Below are positions 1 to 12,134 of a stretch of 64,000 nt of DNA, in pieces. Made by a program: the position numbers and the translations under genes. This DNA is from Atrina japonica (Eukaryota; Mollusca; Bivalvia; Pterioida; Pinnidae), in the NCBI GenBank assembly GCA_030159075.1, contig BROG01000980.1, positions 1 through 64,000 on the forward strand, given 5' to 3'. Under the pieces are notes generated by a model. It did no database searches, was not told the DNA's origin, and saw nothing but the letters and a program-made list of their open reading frames with translations. Positions within the stretch are counted from its first letter, which is position 1. The number at the start of each line of letters is the position of its first letter.

Positions 1-36
1 AACGGAGAAGCCTGGGTCAAAGCAAGTTCTTCGGAC

Positions 37-37
37 G

Positions 38-71
<34 letters not shown>
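37..71. repeat. (ATC)n microsatellite
   Basis: About eleven ATC/CAT units. The rest of 1-470 shows no gene that I can support; short open frames there have no recognisable content. Confidence 0.9.
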
Positions 72-474
72 ATATTTTCATTGTGAGCAGATTCATTTGG
101 TCGTTTTTTTTTGTCTCGTTATGGTAGTTTTGATTGGTTTCCATGGGGATTTGGTATATTTCATTTCCGCAACCATTCACCATCCAGGGAGTGTCAACAC
201 GGACCAGGCAATACACTGCGGATCTCCAGCAGCAATGCACTGTAATGGTGTGCAAAAGTATACTCGGTTGTTAAGAAAAAAAAAGCATTAGACTGGCACA
301 ATATTCCATCGGATACCAAACGATAGAAATACTACTAACAGCCCATGGCAGCCACCGCCTTTTGGGCAAAATAGAATACGTCAAAATTATATAACTGTAT
401 GTTGAAATTGGTATTTTATGTAAACACGTATGTTCTTTCTGAATGCGTTGATGAGTGTAAAAAACAGTCCAAGG

Positions 475-718
475 CTAGACGTGACCAGCCGGTTGATTGG
501 ATCGGGCCCGATCCAACCTCCCGTCTAGCAGAGGTCCGAGCCAAAGTGTAGTGTTGTTCCAGATGATGCGCGACCCTCTTTCCCTCAGCCACTAGGATCT
601 CATCCCCCACGACACGTAGACCCACGGCCAACAAGTCTTCCATTTAGTCGCCTCTTACGACACGCAGGGAAGCTGGGGCCTATTCTTATCACCCCGGAAA
701 CCCCACGGGGGACAAATA
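475..718 (-). repeat. Bivalve-type high-copy interspersed repeat
   Basis: This GC-rich stretch stands out from its AT-rich flanks. Read on the minus strand it starts CCCCCGTGGGGTTTCCGGGG and continues through a GTCGTAAGAGGCGACTAAATGG module. I recall this wording from many molluscan intergenic sequences, so it is probably a SINE or retroelement 3-prime part, but I cannot name the family. The open frame it contains (416-643, minus) has no recognisable domain. Confidence 0.5.
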
Positions 719-1191
719 ATAACATAAAATATAGAAATATTGTCAATACTGTAACAGCATTCTGTTTTCAAAAATTGTTCAGTTTCGTTTATAAATGACA
801 AAAATAGAAAAAGATGCTTATATAGGAGTCTATATCGAAGAAGTCCTGACATACTATTGCAAGATCGAACACATTACTTTACATTTTCAGAAATAGCTTA
901 ACTTATTCACCCCTAGATACAGATTTAGACTCGTGTAAGTCATTGACAAATATTTCTCCAATTGTTCACAGATCTTCCCTTCATTTTAACGGGAAATTAT
1001 TTCCTTGTCAACCCCTAGGATATTGAAAAGCTACACGCGCTATGACGTCACAATTCAATTTCAATTATGCATGGTGTCTTTGGCGTCTAGAATGCAGTGC
1101 ATAATGTCAGATTTTTATTTGCATAGATCTACCTATAGGACCTACATGTATTTAAAACATGGGAGAAAAAAATTAACCCCAACCCTGATGG

Positions 1192-1303
1192 TATGACAAA
1201 GGAATCTCAATCCTCGGGATAAGATTCTTGAATGACAAACCCTCGGCAAGCCTTGAGTTCGTCATTAAAAAATCGTACCTTCGGATTGAGATTCTTTGTT
1301 ATA
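1192..1303. mobile_element. Short hairpin MITE
   Basis: The ends form imperfect inverted repeats: ACAAAGGAATCTCAATCC on the left, and GGATTGAGATTCTTTGT near the right end. The element is about 112 bp. A second inner complementary pair (GAATGAC / GTCATT) lies between them, so most of the element can fold on itself. No coding capacity is visible. Confidence 0.6.
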
Positions 1304-1348
1304 TCCTCAAGGCAGTGGTAGATTCTATTAGTCTATCAAAATATACAA

Positions 1349-1620
1349 GCCGGCCTGGCTCATTCGGTAGCGCGCTTGACTCTTGATCGTGAGGTTGTGA
1401 GTTCGAGTCCAGCCGGCGGCAGGTCAGTTTCCTGTCCTTCGGATGAAACAGTAAAACCCGAGGTTTCGTGTCATAGTAGGTGTCGTCACGTTAAAGAACC
1501 CTCATCAATGGCTGTTAGTGCCGAGTATAGGCAAAAATTTGAAGCCCTTCAACAGCATATGGTGACGTCTTCATATGAGTGAAAGAATCTTGAGTGGGAC
1601 GTTAAACAACAATAAACAAA
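1349..1620 (+). mobile_element. tRNA-derived SINE, full length
   Basis: The head carries pol III boxes: a box A-like GGCTCATTCGGTAGCGCGC and a box B-like GAGTTCGAGTCC. Next comes a conserved body (TTTCCTGTCCTTCGGATGAA, then ACGTTAAAGAACCCTC), and the tail reads GTGGGACGTTAAACAACAA followed by an A-rich end. This architecture matches the tRNA-headed SINEs abundant in molluscs. A related copy lies inverted at 51832-52112. The open frame at 1376-1582 is a shadow of the SINE. Confidence 0.85.
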
Positions 1621-1959
1621 CTAACAAAACATCAAACTATACTGTATTCCTGGTTTACGCACCTGATATTTTATTCTGAATTTACTTATTTTACAACGAT
1701 TAACAAATTGGTTTAAATAACTGTCGGAGTAAAACGGAATACCCCTGATATTTTCGTCCTTTTACGACAGAAATCATATTCATACCGTCTTAAATTCGCC
1801 TTTATAACCATTATCTGATGAATGGCATGAATATCCATGCTTCAGCTATTTTGATTGAAATCTCGCTAACGTTTTAAATTCGCCCACTCAAATAAGTTCG
1901 AAAATCGTAAAATTTAAATGGAAGCGCAAAATTCCAGATATACATTAAATTAAAAAAAA

Positions 1960-2530
1960 CCAAGTTAATTGGTTCATAAGATGAAATAAAGAACTCTGCA
2001 GGTATACCATCTAGTCCAGCTGTTTTACCTTTTGGAGACTATTAATAGCTTGTAAAGTTTCGCTGTCAAAAAATATATCATCCATCCATTCATCATTTCA
2101 TCATAAATACCATCTAAATCATCATCAGATTTGAAATTTAATTCATCATTTGCAAAAACATATTTAAAATGCTCTACAAAATCATTCATAGATACAGAAG
2201 TCTCATTTGATTTGAATTTTGTTATATTTCTTATTTTTCTCCAGAAATCCTTTGGATTACTTTTAGCCATCTTTTGCAGCTCTTTCTGTTGTTCTGCTTT
2301 ATATATATTATTTCCTTTCCATTTTACGGTATTGTTATTTACCTTGGTAATTAGTACTGTGTTAAAATAATTGTGAGAGTTATCTCTCCTGTATATATGA
2401 CCAGCTCTCTGGAATTTTCTTTTATTTTCATAACAATTATAGTTATACCACAGTGATTTCATATTATCGTATACAACACCTGGTCCCACCTCTGAGTTTC
2501 CAGAAGTCCTTGTTTTTCCAATGTTCAATA
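1960..2530 (-). pseudogene. Non-LTR retrotransposon ORF2 fragment (linker and start of RT)
   Basis: On the minus strand this region encodes the stretch that usually lies between endonuclease and reverse transcriptase in CR1/L2/RTE-like LINEs. A WYN motif starts it, then come NPKDFWRKIRN and DFVEHFKYVF. After a one-base frameshift near 2027 it continues with GKTAGLDGIPAEFF, the entry motif of the RT domain. Endonuclease, RT catalytic core and 3-prime end are missing. The open part is 504 bp. Its first codons lie in a CACCTGGTCCCACCTC module shared with the repeats at 3594 and 62982, so the fragment appears joined to another repeat. Family assignment is by motif recall only. Confidence 0.7.
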
Positions 2531-2696
2531 TTGTCTTCTGGACATGCTGAAAACTAATACTTTTGTATATGTGATTTTTATATTGATGTACATTGTTGTT
2601 TCATGGTAAGATGTACATAGTTTGCCTACGTATATAGGAAATTCAATACTTTATGTAAACATTTTTCATATATAATATATTAATTCTTAAGCGGAA

Positions 2697-3045
2697 TTAG
2701 GTGTGTTTTCAATTTCCCCTTGTTTACTACTTAAATTGATATACAATGACATAAAAAAATAGATATACACAGACATACAGTTATTAAATTCTTATATATT
2801 TTGTGAAAATTGCTTGCGAAACCTAGGTTTGGCACTTCTTTAATTGCAGTTAATTAACTCAATGTTATTATATGTATATGATTACCACACTGGACCTGAC
2901 CTTATTTTCACATAATATATAGAAATATAAGATTTGTTATGTCTGCGTTTAGCTCCTATTTGTTATTGAACATCAAGTATAAGTAGAAAAAGGAGAAAAA
3001 AATGGAGATAATTTGTTTTGGTAAACATAGCTAACGCCCCTTTAA
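2697..3045. mobile_element. TTAA-bounded MITE (AGCTGTGTTTACC family), copy 1
   Basis: TTAA occurs at both edges (2697-2700 and 3042-3045), next to inverted ends resembling GGGGCATTAGCTGTGTTTACC. The internal sequence, including TAGCTCCTATTTGTTATTG and GGACCTGACCTTATTTTCAC, recurs at 25135, 25850 and 30533. It is non-coding and about 349 bp. Confidence 0.6.
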
Positions 3046-3064
3046 TTCTATGTGAATTGTTTTT

Positions 3065-3335
3065 TATCAGCTGATAATCTTATACTTAGGTAATATTTGA
3101 CGCAGATAACACCATTAAAAATTCTAAATTCTTCTAAAGCTGAGATAGCCATCTTTTTACAATGATTACTCTTAAGACAGATTTTGGCTATACGTTTAAA
3201 TATATTTTTGGCCTTGTCTGATACCACTTTTTCTTTAGAAAATCTATTTTAAATTGTAGCTCATCTGATGAATTCTAATCGACAGAAACTATCGTCTTGG
3301 GCATTATATCTTTGGTATTATGTTTGTAATATTTG
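3065..3335 (+). repeat. Interspersed repeat R1, copy a
   Basis: The 270-bp sequence contains GACAGAAACTATCGTCTTGG followed by CATTATATCTTTGGTATTAT. The same module recurs at 31350-31655 in this orientation, and at 24366-24660, 24712-24930 and 34582-34816 inverted. No open frame is conserved between copies, so it is probably a non-autonomous DNA element. Confidence 0.6.
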
Positions 3336-3593
3336 TAATGTGATACACATATTAATCAGACGACCTGTTCTTAGTACATGCATGTGTAATCATACGTTCA
3401 ACCATGTAATGTAGAGAAATGACCACCGTAAATAGATGCCCGGGGTCACAATTCTACTTAAAAATCATACCCAGAAACCTGTAGAAAATTGACCCATACC
3501 AATAGAAAAAAGACCTTGGGCCACACTTTGCTCATAGACATGTTTTAGAGCGAAAAATAAATGCAAGCCGATCCCAGTGAAAAACATTATATA

Positions 3594-4090
3594 TTTTTCC
3601 CATCGTAAATGTTCCACATTTAAGTAGTAATATCCCTCAGTCACCCGCACATGGAGTTTATATTTCACAAATTGACCGATATGCCAGGGCGTGCAGAACA
3701 TATGAAGATTTCATATACAGAGGTAAACTACTCACTGACAAATTATTGACACAGGGATATCGAAAACCGCGTTTAATGTCAACGTTCCGCAAATTTTACG
3801 GTCGGCATAATAGTCTTGTTTGCGAGTACTCTGTTTCACTAACTGAAATGTTGAGTTGCCTTTTCGTTGGCGGTTGTTGAGACGTCTGTACCAAATGTGA
3901 CGAGGATACACTCCTCACTTGTTTCGTTGGACTTGACTGTGGACTCACGGCGGGTGTGACCGGTCGACAGGGGATGCTTACTCCTCCATGGCACCTGATC
4001 CCACCTCTTGGTTTCCAGAGGTCCGTGTTTGTCCATTTTTACCGGATTTGTATCTGTATTCTGGACATTCTATTGATTTATACTTTGGTA
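3594..4090 (+). pseudogene. Retroelement RT C-terminal fragment plus 3-prime module, copy 1
   Basis: Frame 3594-3880 translates to HGVYISQIDRYARAC, then KLLTDKLLTQGYRKPRLMST and FRKFYGRH, and ends at a TGA. This is the C-terminal tail I associate with a reverse transcriptase family common in cnidarians and molluscs. The catalytic RT core is absent. The same tail with the same stop is at 62982-63251, which argues that the stop is the natural end. The following ~200 bp (GTGACCGGTCGACAGGGGAT, then CCAGAGGTCCGTGTTTGTCC) is also shared, including a copy lacking the coding part at 27935-28098. The shared 3-prime module suggests an untranslated tail mobilised with the element. The element class is uncertain. 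Confidence 0.65.
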
Positions 4091-4559
4091 TCTGAATTTT
4101 TTATATTATGATAAGAGCTTTTAAAGCGATTGTTATCAAACAGTTCGTAACATATTAACATCTAACAAAGGCTCACAATCACTTACATCAATAATGTTAC
4201 TATTTTATATTTTAGTTTTCTATCCCAGATTAGTTGTGTTATAAAATGTCGTGATTTCAACACAATTTTTCAATGTGGTAGTTTTCGTTATTTCCTCGTT
4301 CATATTTCTTTTGCAGAAAAGAGTCAGAGATACGATCCATCGACGAATACTCTTGTTTATAATCATCGATAATTCTAAACATCTATTCGTTTGTGTTTAT
4401 GATATTAAAAAATACTAGTACTTCCTTTATCAACGTTAAACACAGTACAGGTAAGATCTTTTTCAGCATTTATTTTTTAAATATTGAATATACGCCATAC
4501 TAAATTATTATTCAGTTATATGGTGGCGGCCAGGTTGAAGGATTAATTGCGGTTTTCCA

Positions 4560-5345
4560 GTTTTCAGCGATTTTTAGGTCACCAGGGCTATTCCCAAACC
4601 CGTATCTTCAATTATCTACAAAACCGTTGAGTTCCCCACCCCTAAACGATATATTTTCTTATTCCTTATGACAAGACAAGTTTTATGGTGATATATTGGG
4701 GATCCCCAGGTTCATTCTCCACCCCGTTTTTTTTTTTAGAAATCTTCAGTTAGTTAAAAAACCGTATATTTTCTTATTCCTCATGACAAGACAAGTTTTA
4801 TTTTGATATTTTGGGGATCCCCAGGGTTACACCCCCTTATTTTAGATATTGAATTATCTCATAAATATTTGAGCTTCCCAACCCTAAACTATATGTCCTC
4901 TTGTTACCCATGACAAGACAAAGTTGTATTGAGGTATTTTTAGGGAATCCCAGTCCATTCCCACCCCATAATTTCAGAAATATTCAATTATATGAAAAAA
5001 TGCCCCCTTATTTCAGAAATCTTCAATTATCTAAAAAAAATTTGAAATCCCCACCCCTAAATCATGTATTTTCTTATTACTCTTGACAAGACAAGTTGTA
5101 GGGTGGTATTTTGGGGTGGTCCTTAGTGTAATTCCTCATCCCTTAATATCAGAAACCATTGAGATCCTCACCCCAAACCATATATTTTCTAATTACCCAT
5201 GACAAGACAAGTTTCAGGTTGAAATTTCTGGGTGTCCCCACGGCCATTCCCTACCCCTTATTTTAGAAACCTTAAATCTTCTGAATGTGAAAACCTTACC
5301 ACTATTGTGTGCTCCTTATGACTAGACAAGTTGTATATTACAATT
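4560..5345. repeat. Degenerate tandem array, ~117-bp period
   Basis: The landmark ACAAGACAAG and its variants occur near 4671, 4785, 4913, 5085, 5202 and 5321, giving spacings of about 114-172 bp. Each is preceded by TATATTTTCTTATT-like sequence and followed by a GGGGATCCCCAGG-like block. It has six degenerate units and is non-coding. Confidence 0.7.
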
Positions 5346-6495
5346 TTTTGGATGTTTGGTGAAACTTAAGTTTCTCTGATCGCCTAGATGCACTGGGTTA
5401 CATGAAAAGATAGGATGGTTTGGGCAGGGCAGTATCAAAATGGTTATATTGTTGAAATAAACATAATTGTACAAAATCTTCACTTACGAGTAGGGAGAAG
5501 ACTAAATGCATGATTAGAAAGAGCAAAACGCTTTACCATAATTGTGAAATTCGTGAACATTTTTGTGTGTAAGGCACAAAAAGTGATTGATGTTTTTATT
5601 TGTGTGTCTCTAATCCGGATATACCAAAATCACATCTTACTGTTATATGATTGAACTTACTCTCTTATAAAAGGATTGAAACTTGTCAGTATTGTATGAT
5701 AGTTAAATCAATATATCCATCATTTGTTATGAAGTATAAAGAGCACATAGTTGACACAATGAATCTAAAGACCAAAACATGTGCATACTCAGGTGACCGT
5801 TAGGGCCCATGGGCCTCTTGCTGTATGTTTTTTTTTCCTTAAAACGCCAACTTTAAAAATATGAATCATTGTTTATTGTGTCCATATATATCGTTTATGC
5901 AATATGTCATATAATTATATTTTAATTGTAAAATCTGTAAACGAAGAATTAATTGTAGTTTTCTAATTTTAATGGTTTATGCAATTTTCTATGGTTTTTA
6001 CTCCCAAACCCCTAAGTGGCCAGATTGCTATTGAAGCTCTGTTTGTAGCATTCTATAGGCTTTTTGAAAAACATACCCTGTAGAGCACACCTTGGTAAAA
6101 AGATGGGTTATAAGTGGCTTAAAGTACAGTACTTTTTCACAGATTTCTGCTTAAAATATTGATTTTTTACCCAAAACACCAAGTTTGATAAATAATAGCT
6201 GTTAAACTGACCCATACTTGTCATTTAAGATATCTACCATACAACCAGTACTTTCATAACAAACAAATGAGAGATTAATGGACGTTTTCCAATTTTCGGC
6301 GATTTTTAAAAAAATGTCTATGGTTTTTACCCCAAAACTCACAAACGCCCCAATGGCCAAAGTGTTATTATGGATCATTCTGTAGCATATTTTATAAGCG
6401 TTCAGAAAATCATAACCTTCAAAATTCCTGGGGGGACAGGGTTTATTGGTGGCTCAAAGACTATTACTGAACATGTCTAATAGCCGTAATGTCGA
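5346..6495. other. No gene seen
   Basis: AT-rich sequence with no supportable gene. Two related stretches (about 5965-6060 and 6285-6400) share ATGGTTTTTACYCCMAAAC-like wording and an AAAAACATA / GAAAATCATA module, suggesting an old local duplication. Confidence 0.5.
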
Positions 6496-6497
6496 AT

Positions 6498-9215
6498 CGG
6501 TTTCAAACTTGTAAAGTAATAAACCTCTGATATATATATATTAACAATGACAGCATGTAAAATATTTTTCACATACGTACTTTCCTCTTTATATGGCTTT
6601 CGGATAATATAGAGTAGGCTACTTCAGAGTCACAAAATGAACAATACTACTCGGAAATGCAATTATCACTGACCTATTGTCTTCTATTATCTCTACCCAA
6701 AGTTAATTTAATGTTGAATTTGGTGTGTTTCAAATGTCTGTGGTATATGATATTAACTTATTTACATCTAAAGTCACATTTGGACCTGCCCATTTCAAAG
6801 AATGGTTAAGTCCACTCTCAGAATTTAGGTGTGTATATTAAAGGATCAAAATTTTATAATACCTATATTTACATACCGTGTGGACTGCAATTCCCTTCAT
6901 TGCAAGTATAAAGAGCGATGTAACGCATGCTCAAGTAATTGTAGTCACGTGACCCGAGTGTTAATCGCTTTACTTTTTGGCGTAGGAATTCATAAACGAA
7001 TAAAAAAGAATAGAATATCACATATTTATTTCTTATTTATTTAATTGTAAGAGGCAAACATTACCATAAAAATCACAGAAAGAAATCGGAAACACAAGAG
7101 TAGATCTACATCTGCAGCACACTGTTCAGCTTACAGGCCAATATCGCGATATATCTAGGTCATGTTATGAACAGAACCACAGACGACAGAAAGTTCGCTT
7201 CGTAGTTACAATTTTTTTTTGTCAATTGAACAGAAAAAGAAAGTTAGGCCTAGTGTAACATTGTCAAGCATCTCTGATAAAGAGGTAGATTTGTTTGCCA
7301 TCATCGGATCTACCTGTCAGAAACAATTCGTCACTCGCCTCGTGTGGAATCAGGCCGTGTGAAATACTTACGTTACGTACGAATCGGTCATCATGATTCT
7401 CAGCTGATCGGTAGATGTCAAATAAAATGGCTACTTTCAGTTTCAGTTTCATTCAATTATGAATGAATATTAGCTTTCTCCTGTCTCGTAAGTTACACTC
7501 ACAATTTCTTTGGTTTATCCCATTAATAATATATCAGAATTCAAACGCAAATTCGTTGTACATACATTATACAGGATAGCCATGGGCGCGGCCATTTGCA
7601 TTTTCAATTCTCTTCCGACACATTTAAACTTCCTGCACAAAGCAGTGGAATATTTTAAATTAACCCCAAAACAAATCTGACAAGTATTCACCATTTTCCA
7701 CATCACTAGTTTCTTTCCAAATGATATAAAAGTAAGAAAACAAACCTTGATTCCATTTAGTATTTTCAGACCTAAAAGGGGAACTACTTCTCGTCTAACA
7801 CAGCTGGTTAGCTGTTAGTCATATGATAAACTCTCACCGAAAAGTCAATTGTATACAATCCTTAAAGGCCCATGACCGGTCAAATTGAAGTACATTTTGT
7901 AAATGAAATATCGTACATTATACAATTTAAAGACATTCTATTCAAAACTAGCACACATACACTGCAATTAATCAGAAAATGATAACAACAACATGATACA
8001 ATCACCCCTAATTAGTGATCGCACGTGTACCGGTCACTGCTGTTACATCGATGCGAAAAGCATGTCAAACATGAATGTACGTCACTTTGTGAAAAATATT
8101 TCACCGACAACTGCTATTATTCATTTTTCTCGATAAAAATATTGTATTCTATACATATACTTTTACATATACTTTTACCAAGTTCAAGTTAAATAGATAA
8201 GAAAACAAAAGAATGTATTGGTATTCTCCGAGAAGTTTGAGTCTCCCCGATTGAACAGAAGTGTTTTATAAATGGCCTTGTCAGATTGTGGATGGAAAAT
8301 TATTAATTTCGTTTCAGCTTCATTTCCTTCCTAAAGACATTTCAACGCTCGCTCTGTTTCTGTTCTTAAACGCACAGCACAATTTCTTTATCGATTCTAT
8401 ATCCCATATTTTCCTGTCCTTTGTGTTTTATTTATTTCCTACCTGTGTGACAACGTGCTTTACTACTTTGTGGAATGTTGGTTAACTCGGACCCATCTCA
8501 TTTCGTGCCCATCTTAACTCGTATCCTGTTTGGCTAAGTCATGCATACGGTAGAGGTTTTTTTCCCATAAAGATTGTCATAACTGAAAATTGAGTAGAAT
8601 CATCCGTAAGATAATCAAGAGATTAATCCGTCTATCAAGTTTTGTGAATTGGATTATACCTTTGTCAGCGAAGTACTCTGAAGTCAAAACACAGATAGTT
8701 GTATGCCATTTCAATACCAAACGGCATTGTTGTAATTATTTTGCTGATAAATACATGTATACCTTCATAAATAAGTTGACAGTCAAACAGACGATGGGCA
8801 CGAACAAGTTAATCGATGGGCACGAGTCAGCTAAAACATGGATACGAGTCAACCAATTCACTTAGGTACGAGTTGTGATGGATACGAGATGACAAAACCC
8901 CATATGTTGAACTTATTCATCTGAGATTGCCTTGAATATTACGCAACTCCGTTTGTATTTATTGTCGTTACGAGTAAAAATCATTTTTTTATCTTTAAAC
9001 TCAAATTGCTAGAAAACAGTGAATCACTTAGAAGAGTAATTAAAGGGAAGATAACAACTTTATATAAGCATTTGCAAGGCATATTATCATTTAAAACAAA
9101 ATTAACAACCTTGCTGAGCGTAAACCGCCGGTTATGGTCCTTTAAGTATATGCAATTTGAACTTGTTCACTCCTGAATCATGACAGTAGACTATACTACT
9201 ATACTATATATAGTA
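6498..9215. repeat. Tandem duplication, unit 1 (2.7 kb)
   Basis: The unit begins TTTCAAACTTGTAAAGTAAT and is followed head to tail by unit 2 at 9216. The first ~970 bp of the two units are nearly identical, including an unchanged 71-codon open frame (6829-7044 and 9546-9761). That identity reflects recent duplication of the DNA, not proven coding function. The unit also contains TTAA element A (7866-9141). Confidence 0.9.
7862..9145. mobile_element. TTAA-flanked transposon A (1.28 kb)
   Basis: TTAA at 7862-7865 and 9142-9145 flanks inverted ends AGGCCCATGACCGG and CCGGTTATGGTCCT (12 of 14 complementary). TTAA duplication is the signature of piggyBac-type insertion, so a piggyBac-mobilised non-autonomous element is inferred. 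No transposase frame is present. The sequence matches both ends of the larger element C (40121-45782), which lies in the opposite orientation. Confidence 0.75.
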
Positions 9216-11200
9216 GAGGTTTCAAACTTGTAAAGTAATAAACCTCTGATATATATATTAACAATGACAGCATGTAAAATATGTTTCACATACGTACTTT
9301 CCTCTTTATATGGCTTTCGGATAATATAGAGTAGGCTACTTCAGAGTCACAAAATGAACAATACTACTCGGAAATGCAATTATCACTGACCTATTGTCTT
9401 CTATTATCTCTACCCAAAGTTAATTTAATGTTGAATTTGGTGTGTTTCAAATGTCTGTGGTATATGATAATAACTTATTTACATCTAAAGTCACATTTGG
9501 ACCTGTCCATTTCAAAGAATGGTTCAGTCCACTCTCAGAATTTAGGTGTGTATATTAAAGGATCAAAATTTTATAATACCTATATTTACATACCGTGTGG
9601 ACTGCAATTCCCTTCATTGCAAGTATAAAGAGCGATGTAACGCATGCTCAAGTAATTGTAGTCACGTGACCCGAGTGTTAATCGCTTTACTTTTTGGCGT
9701 AGGAATTCATAAACGAATAAAAAAGAATAGAATATCACATATTTATTTCTTATTTATTTAATTGTAAGAGGCAAACATTACCATAAAAATCACAGAAAGA
9801 AATCGGAAACACAAGAGTAGATCTACATCTGCAGCACACTGTTCAGCTTACAGGCCAATATCGCGATATATCTAAATCATGTTATGAACAGAACCACAGA
9901 CGACAGAAATGAAAGTTCGCTTCGTAGTTACAATTTTTTTTTGTCAATTGAACAGAAAAAGAAAGTTAGGCCTAGTGTAACATTGTCAAGCATCTCTGAT
10001 AAAGAGGTAGATTTGTTTGCCATCATCGGATCTACCTGTCAGAAACAATTCGTCACTCGCCTCGTGTGGAATCAGGCCGTGTGAAATACTTACGTTACGT
10101 ACGAATCGGTCATCATGATTCTCAGCTGATCGGTAGAAGATGTCAAATAAAATGGCTACTTTCAGTTTCAGTTTCATTCAGTTATGAATGAATATTAGCT
10201 TTCTCTCCTGTCAAAATTTCTTTGGTAAGAATTCAAACGCACTCACATAGCCATCTTTGCATTTTATCCCATTAATTTAACTTCCTATCAGTGGAAATTC
10301 AAACGACAAATTCGTTGTACATACATGATATACAGTAAGACAAAGCCATTTAGGGCGGGGCCATTAATGCATTGTTCAATCATATGATCTCTCACCGACA
10401 CATTTATAAACTTCCTGCACAAAAAGCAGTGGAATATTTTATAAATTTAAGACCCAAAAAGCACACATCTGACAAGTATTCACCCCATTTTCCACATCAC
10501 TGCTGTTTTCTTGTCCAAAATGATATAAAAGTAAGAAAACAAACCTTGATTCCATTTAGTATTTTACAGACCTCAAAAAGGGGAACTACTTCTCGTCTCC
10601 CCGATTGAACACAGCTGGTTGTAGCTGTTATGGTAATATGATTTCCTTCCTAAAGAAACTCTGTTTCTGTTCACCGAAAAGTCTATATCCCATATTTTCC
10701 TGTCCTTTTGTTTTATTTATACAATCCTTAAAGGCCCATTTCGTGACCGGTCAAATTGAAGTACCATTTGTAAATGAGTAAATATCGTAACATAATATAC
10801 AATTTAAAGACTGAAGTTCTATTCACCAAACTATTTTGCACACATACACTGCAATTAATCAATTAATCAACCAATTCACTTAGGTACGAGTTGTGATGGA
10901 TACGAGATGACAAAAACCCATATGTTGAACTTGAATATTACGCAACTCCGTTTGTATTTATTGTCGTTACGAGTAAAAATCTTTTTTTTTTATCTTTAAA
11001 CTCATATTGCTAGAAAACAGTGAATCACTTAGAAGAGTAATTAAAGGGAAGATAACAACTTTATATAAGCGTTTGCAAGGCATATTATCATTTAAAACAA
11101 AATTAACAACCTTGCTAAGCTTAAACCGCCGGTTATGGTCCTTTAAGTATATGCAGTTTGAACTTGTTCACTCCTGAATCATGACAGTATACTATACTAT
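9216..11200. repeat. Tandem duplication, unit 2 (2.0 kb, mosaic)
   Basis: Near identity to unit 1 holds to about 10205. From 10205 to about 10870 the sequence alternates, every 15-50 bp, between two different parts of unit 1 (about 7500-7990 and about 8220-8860). Clean homology returns from about 10880 to 11190. See the findings for the mosaic segment. Confidence 0.85.
10728..11146. mobile_element. TTAA-flanked transposon B (internally deleted copy of A)
   Basis: TTAA at 10728-10731 and 11143-11146 encloses AGGCCCAT...GACCGG at the left and CCGGTTATGGTCCT at the right. The left TIR is interrupted by a few extra bases (TTCGT), part of the mosaic pattern. The copy is only ~410 bp because most of the interior of A is missing. 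Confidence 0.65.
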
Positions 11201-11494
11201 TTATTCATTTGGGTGAGACTAAATGTGTCTACAGCGGTTGGTCAGTTAAGAAAGTCAACAGAGAGTATCTATTTCACACTTTCTTTTATGTGGAGCTGAC
11301 TATGTTTGTCTCACTACAAGGTCTTCTTCCTCCAGATCGAACCAACACGTGAAAGTATAGACAATTTTGTGTTCGTCAAAAATGAACTTACATTCCATAA
11401 AAGAGGGGTTCATGACAGGACATGTAGAGGTACGTGCAAAAGGGATGAGAGGTGTTGCTTAAAAACTTTCGGCTAACTCGAATACTGTTTTGAT

Positions 11495-11612
11495 TTGATT
11501 TGATTTTTTGTTTTACGCCATACTCAACAATCTTTCAGGCTAGTTTTTATTGGTGGGGGAGAAACCCCGGTTACCCGGGTAAAGACCACCGACCTTCCGC
11601 AAGTAAACTGTT
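11495..11612 (-). mobile_element. SINE 3-prime fragment
   Basis: On the minus strand the sequence ends GAGTATGGCGTAAAACAAAA followed by ATCAAATCAAATC repeats, and upstream holds TTACCCGGGTAACCGGGGTT. This is the tail of a molluscan SINE type whose tail reads TACGGCGTAAAACAA. The tRNA head is absent. The remaining sequence between 11200 and 12134 shows nothing else supportable beyond the 3-prime flank of the CARD gene. Confidence 0.6.
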
Positions 11613-12134
11613 TAAATCTCGGCAAATACTATCAACATATTAATTCTTAATTTCTCAAAATGAATAAAACATCGTTGGACACACGACTCTTAATGGCATA
11701 CAGAAATAGTTGTATCACTATATTATTTGTTTTAAAAAGCTATAAAACCAAACCAGAAAGGATGAGGTCACACACGGTATTAACCCTTTCATTCCTACAA
11801 ATCATAATGAAACAGCCTAAACAATAGAAAAGAGAATACCATCCTTAAAGCCTAGAAGTGAAAATATTATAATATGGCTAATTCTTTGCCGCTTGGATTT
11901 TAAAATTCTTTAGTTGTTAAAAAATAAATAGAACAATTCCTGAATTTTTAATTACATATATAAATCAAACCACTGTACAAATGAAAAATATTCAACTGGT
12001 CATAAAGAATGTTTTTGCTGTCCCCAATGGTACCATTTGTGTACAAATCAAACCTTTATATAAAGACAATCTCTCTAAAAAGACTGGTATTGTTGTGTCT
12101 CCATGGGGGTCTTTATATACAACTTTCACTGCAA

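Noticed and set aside
1351..1424. Functional tRNA gene
   Set aside because: It is continuous with the conserved SINE body and tail, and the anticodon region is not credible.
6829..9761. Identical 71-codon frames at 6829-7044 and 9546-9761 as a duplicated gene
   Set aside because: Flanking non-coding DNA is equally identical, so identity reflects recent duplication. No domain or coding signal is seen.
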